Shown: one piece after another, positions 61,837 through 64,000 of the stretch | How the letters are laid out: the number at the start of each line of letters is the position of its first letter | Position numbering within the stretch: position 1 is the first letter of the stretch | Assembly (NCBI GenBank): GCA_963925735.1 | Contig: CAWUUH010000009.1 | Location: 36,190 to 100,189 of the forward strand | Source: UBA4582 sp013204195 | Lineage (GTDB): Bacteria > Pseudomonadota > Gammaproteobacteria > Pseudomonadales > Azotimanducaceae | DNA: 64,000 nt | Reading direction: 5' to 3' | Position numbers and translations under genes: made by a program | Notes under the pieces: model-generated | What the model saw: only the letters and a program-made list of their open reading frames with translations | The model's database searches: none | Told to the model about the DNA's origin: nothing

Positions 61837-63363
61837 TCAATCAATGCCCAGGCGCACAAATTGCTCGTGGGGGGCATTCACCTCTTGTAGCGCAACCCGC
61901 AGCAATTCGATCATGTCCTTCTCCAAAGGTTTTCCCACCTGATTGTTGGTTTCCTGCGGGTCATCTGGAATCACATACAATTGATGCTCACCAATCCTGG
62001 CCTGCATAGACCAAAAAGGTAATAGATCGCCCTCCTGAAACGGCTGGCGAATAACCGGTATATCAGTGCCCGGCATGGTGTCCAGCCAGGCTCGATGGTC
62101 CGGATTTGGCAAGCGTAAATTAGGCATGGGCGGTATCGGCATGGTTGACCAGCGATTCGACCACATCGATAAGGGGAAGTTACTGGTGGCTGGCGCCCGC
62201 GCATATTTGTTCTTGCCATCATGGATCTGCACCCAGTTACCATAGACACCACCGATAGCCCAGTCTCGAATACTCGTGGCAGCGCCACTGATCAGGGGTA
62301 ATAACGACTTGCCATGGGTCACATGTTCCACCTCAACCTCAAACAGATCAGCCAGGGTCGCATGGATATCCACGTTGGTCGTTAAGGCGTCAATGGTCCC
62401 CGGCGCATAATCCGGGTGATAAATCATCAGCGGGGTATGACCCAAGGTTTCATACTGCATCACGCCGGGTTTACCAAAGATATCTCGCTCACCGAGATAA
62501 TGGCCGTGGTCGGTACAGAGAATAAACACCGTGTCTTCCCACAGATTCTGACTGTCCATGGCATCCAGCACCTTGCCAAACCAGTGATCGATCATGCTCA
62601 ATTTGGCCCCGTAGTTAGCACGAATATGCTGACCTTCTCGAGCGGTTATCACTCCGTTTTTCACCGCATCAACCGCATAGGGCGGCCAGATCATCTGCTC
62701 ACCCTGCCAGTCTGGGTCATATTTGTTCGCCCAAGGCGCGGGCGTATCAAAGGGCTCATGAGGATCAAACTCATCGACAAACAGAAAAAAACTGTCGTGA
62801 GCATCGCCATGGGTCGTGAGCCAGTCTGCGGTTGCCTGCATCGTCTTCGGGCCGGGAAAATCCAACTCTTCACGAAACCAAGTTCTGGATAAATCGTAAC
62901 CTAGGGTCTCCGGTTTACCATTATGCTTCTTCGTGGCCGGCAAGGTCGGCGAGCCAATCCAGGACGGGTCCTCGCGGGTCTTCCATGGGTCACTTTCATG
63001 GCCGCGCAGATAATCCCAGGCAAAGAAGTCCGTATGGTAGTTCTCACCACCGGTCTCAAACAGGTGAGGATGGTCAGTAAACAACTGAGTTTTGACATTT
63101 TTTTGCCGCAGATAGTGGCCCAAAGGACGCTCCCACAATTCGATCGAACCCCAGGGTCGCCAGAGAAAATCCAGCGCCCCCACCAGGATGTCATGACGGG
63201 CGGGCATACAGGGCAATGAACCTGTGGAATGATTGGTGAATCGCTGGGCGCGAGCCGCAAAGCGATCAATATTCGGCGTTTCAAACTCTGTCCCGCCATA
63301 GCAACCGAGCATATGGCGATTCAGGCTGTCGAGTAAAATGACGACGACTTTTTTGGGTTTCAT
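61837..63363 (-). CDS. Type I sulfatase family protein, cytoplasmic
   Basis: A 508-residue sulfatase. The formylglycine site is C52 in PCMPARHDIL (CxPxR), the metal ligands are in ILLDSLNRHMLGC, and a second metal region is CTDHGHYLGE. DEFDPHEPFDTP lies between. No signal peptide is seen, which is unusual for sulfatases needing periplasmic substrates, but some (choline sulfatases and phosphonate monoester hydrolases) are cytoplasmic. It stands eight bases from the Lrp stop in convergent orientation. The formylglycine-generating enzyme is not in the window. Confidence 0.8.
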   Translation of the reverse strand: MKPKKVVVILLDSLNRHMLGCYGGTEFETPNIDRFAARAQRFTNHSTGSLPCMPARHDILVGALDFLWRPWGSIELWERPLGHYLRQKNVKTQLFTDHPHLFETGGENYHTDFFAWDYLRGHESDPWKTREDPSWIGSPTLPATKKHNGKPETLGYDLSRTWFREELDFPGPKTMQATADWLTTHGDAHDSFFLFVDEFDPHEPFDTPAPWANKYDPDWQGEQMIWPPYAVDAVKNGVITAREGQHIRANYGAKLSMIDHWFGKVLDAMDSQNLWEDTVFILCTDHGHYLGERDIFGKPGVMQYETLGHTPLMIYHPDYAPGTIDALTTNVDIHATLADLFEVEVEHVTHGKSLLPLISGAATSIRDWAIGGVYGNWVQIHDGKNKYARAPATSNFPLSMWSNRWSTMPIPPMPNLRLPNPDHRAWLDTMPGTDIPVIRQPFQEGDLLPFWSMQARIGEHQLYVIPDDPQETNNQVGKPLEKDMIELLRVALQEVNAPHEQFVRLGID

Positions 63364-63382
63364 CTAGTGTTTCTCATTCGAT

Positions 63383-63499
63383 CTAGCGAACCTCAAGATA
63401 CCCCGTTGCCCAGCCAATAACCAGCGAGAACCCGAGGATCAAGACCGGCATCCAGCTATTTTGATCGAGTCCCTCACAGCAGTTGCCATCACATTTAAT
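63383..63499 (-). CDS. Possible small membrane protein opposite the imuA promoter
   Basis: An open frame on the minus strand that encodes a cysteine-containing stretch (KCDGNCCEGLDQNSW) then a hydrophobic segment (MPVLILGFSLVIGWATGYLEVR up to the stop at 63383). The arrangement looks protein-like. No ATG is available before the cysteines; only an ATT at 63499 or an internal ATG at 63451. It lies upstream of the sulfatase gene on the same strand. Confidence 0.25.
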   Translation of the reverse strand: MKCDGNCCEGLDQNSWMPVLILGFSLVIGWATGYLEVR

Positions 63500-63511
63500 A
63501 CTGTATATATT
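63483..63511 (+). promoter_or_regulatory. Sigma-70 promoter for imuA
   Basis: TTGCCA (63483-63488), a 17-base spacer and TATATT (63506-63511). The LexA box covers the -10. The start near 63518 gives a leader of about 213 bases. Confidence 0.65.
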
Positions 63512-63518
63512 TACAGTT
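63499..63518. promoter_or_regulatory. LexA binding site (SOS box)
   Basis: CTGT (63501-63504), eight AT-rich bases and ACAG (63513-63516), in the TACTGTATATATNTACAGT context, almost identical to the E. coli LexA consensus. It overlaps the -10 of the promoter that faces imuA. Confidence 0.9.
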
Positions 63519-63584
63519 AAATGCCATGCCGGCCTCTAGACATCTTTTAGCCTCGCCGCTCCAGGTCTTTAGTGTGGCCTGCTA

Positions 63585-63649
63585 CTGAAGCTCAGGACTG
63601 AAGCTTAGGACCTAAGCTTAGGACCGAAGCTTAGGACCGAAGCTTAGGA
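63585..63649. repeat. Five 13-bp tandem repeats in the imuA leader
   Basis: Five units of 13 bp start at 63585, 63598, 63611, 63624 and 63637, consensus CCGAAGCTTAGGA. The last two are identical and the others differ at one to three positions. One junction contains the palindrome CCTAAGCTTAGG. They lie between the SOS promoter and the imuA start. Confidence 0.9.
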
Positions 63650-63730
63650 CTAAAAATTCGTGCTGACGGGCTGCGTACCGGGAGGCCGATCAGGGGCTTG
63701 GCACTCAATCTCACACCTAGACTACAGAGA

Positions 63731-64000
63731 ATGCCCATCGTGTCTCGACCCTCAGAATCTTTGCCCCTATTGCTCAAAAAAACCGGCTTGTGGCGAGCAT
63801 CCCACCTGGACTGCGAGTTTAATCAGGGCACCGCAACCGGTTACGACATCCTCGATCAGCACTTACCTGGCGCCGGATGGCCCACTGCCGGCATCACCGA
63901 ATTACTCTTTGATCAAGCCGGCATTGGTGAACTCCGGTTACTGGCCCCGGCGTTGGCCAGCTTGAGCCAGCAGCAAGGCCGCTGGCAACTTTGGGTCTCG
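63731..64000 (+). CDS. imuA: Translesion synthesis protein ImuA, N-terminal part (cut by window edge)
   Basis: The first 90 codons of a RecA/SulA-like protein of the ImuA family. The frame runs open to the window end. GLWRASHLD, GYDILDQHLPGAGWPTAGITELLFDQAGIGELRLLAPAL (key parts GAGWPTAGITELL and GELRLLAPAL) and QQGRWQLWVS match the ImuA N-terminus and Walker-A-like region, which in this family is degenerate. ImuA works with ImuB and DnaE2 in mutagenic repair; imuB and dnaE2 should follow outside the window. The ATG has AGAG upstream; an in-frame TTG at 63698 is possible. The LexA site upstream supports SOS control. Confidence 0.85.
   Translation, partial: MPIVSRPSESLPLLLKKTGLWRASHLDCEFNQGTATGYDILDQHLPGAGWPTAGITELLFDQAGIGELRLLAPALASLSQQQGRWQLWVS

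Noticed and set aside
63660..63965. A 101-residue frame overlapping the imuA start.
   Set aside because: It is in another frame from the clear ImuA sequence beginning at 63731 and has no family resemblance.

Overview
The window is a gene-dense, moderately GC-rich chromosomal segment of a gammaproteobacterium, most likely a free-living marine member of the Pseudomonadales/Cellvibrionales group. This rests on gene content: purB next to roxA, a CysB regulator, a Pseudomonas-type ThrH, the TonB2/TtpC energy-transducing operon typical of Vibrio and marine gammas, a tripartite tricarboxylate transporter, and an SOS-controlled imuA cassette. I see no rRNA, tRNA, CRISPR array, insertion sequence or prophage. 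The genus is inferred, not proven.

Layout. 1-4256: end of purB, roxA, a tandem acetyltransferase, rraA and a lytic transglycosylase. 4257-7458: an Lrp-family regulator divergent from a lysine/saccharopine-type dehydrogenase and an ALDH7-type semialdehyde dehydrogenase, probably lysine catabolism. 7554-9615: methylcitrate-cycle genes prpB-prpC ending in a strong terminator. 9747-14043: pabB, thrH, cysB and a 5'-nucleotidase with an 11-A run at codons 4-7. 14124-18577: a tightly packed cluster of VWA protein, membrane DnaJ protein, RDD protein, unknown protein, phosphoglycolate-phosphatase-like HAD and class III aminotransferase. 18721-21464: two SDRs flanking metA. The metA leader carries a good sigma-70 promoter, a SAM-II-like riboswitch aptamer and an intrinsic terminator, in that order.

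21678-27647: a peptidase-containing ABC exporter with its HlyD partner, translationally coupled and with no recognisable cargo, then an exported S1/P1 nuclease and a nucleotide-transporter-like protein. 27934-34258: serC, an SMP-30 hydrolase, tctCBA and rsgA. 34386-39616 (minus strand): DUF3450-TtpC-ExbB-ExbD-TonB-TPR. 39945-48342 (minus strand): dienelactone hydrolase, M16 protease, SDR, AGCS symporter, DUF429 protein and glutathione reductase. 48504-53842: DOMON-like protein, cytoplasmic NamZ-like protein, LeuB-like dehydrogenase, small exported and membrane proteins, and a rare CinA-domain/nucleotidyltransferase fusion. 53918-61829: a HELAH lipoprotein, oligopeptidase B, an enoyl-CoA hydratase, an MFS protein, and alanine dehydrogenase with its divergent Lrp regulator. 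61837-64000: a cytoplasmic sulfatase, a textbook LexA box overlapping a promoter, a five-unit 13-bp repeat, and the start of imuA.

Most of the window is ordinary metabolism arranged in short operons. The most notable items are the metA SAM-II-like leader, the orphan peptide exporter, the VWA/DnaJ/RDD cluster, the CinA/nucleotidyltransferase fusion, and a recurrence of tandem repeats whose unit is exactly 13 bp at four non-coding sites.
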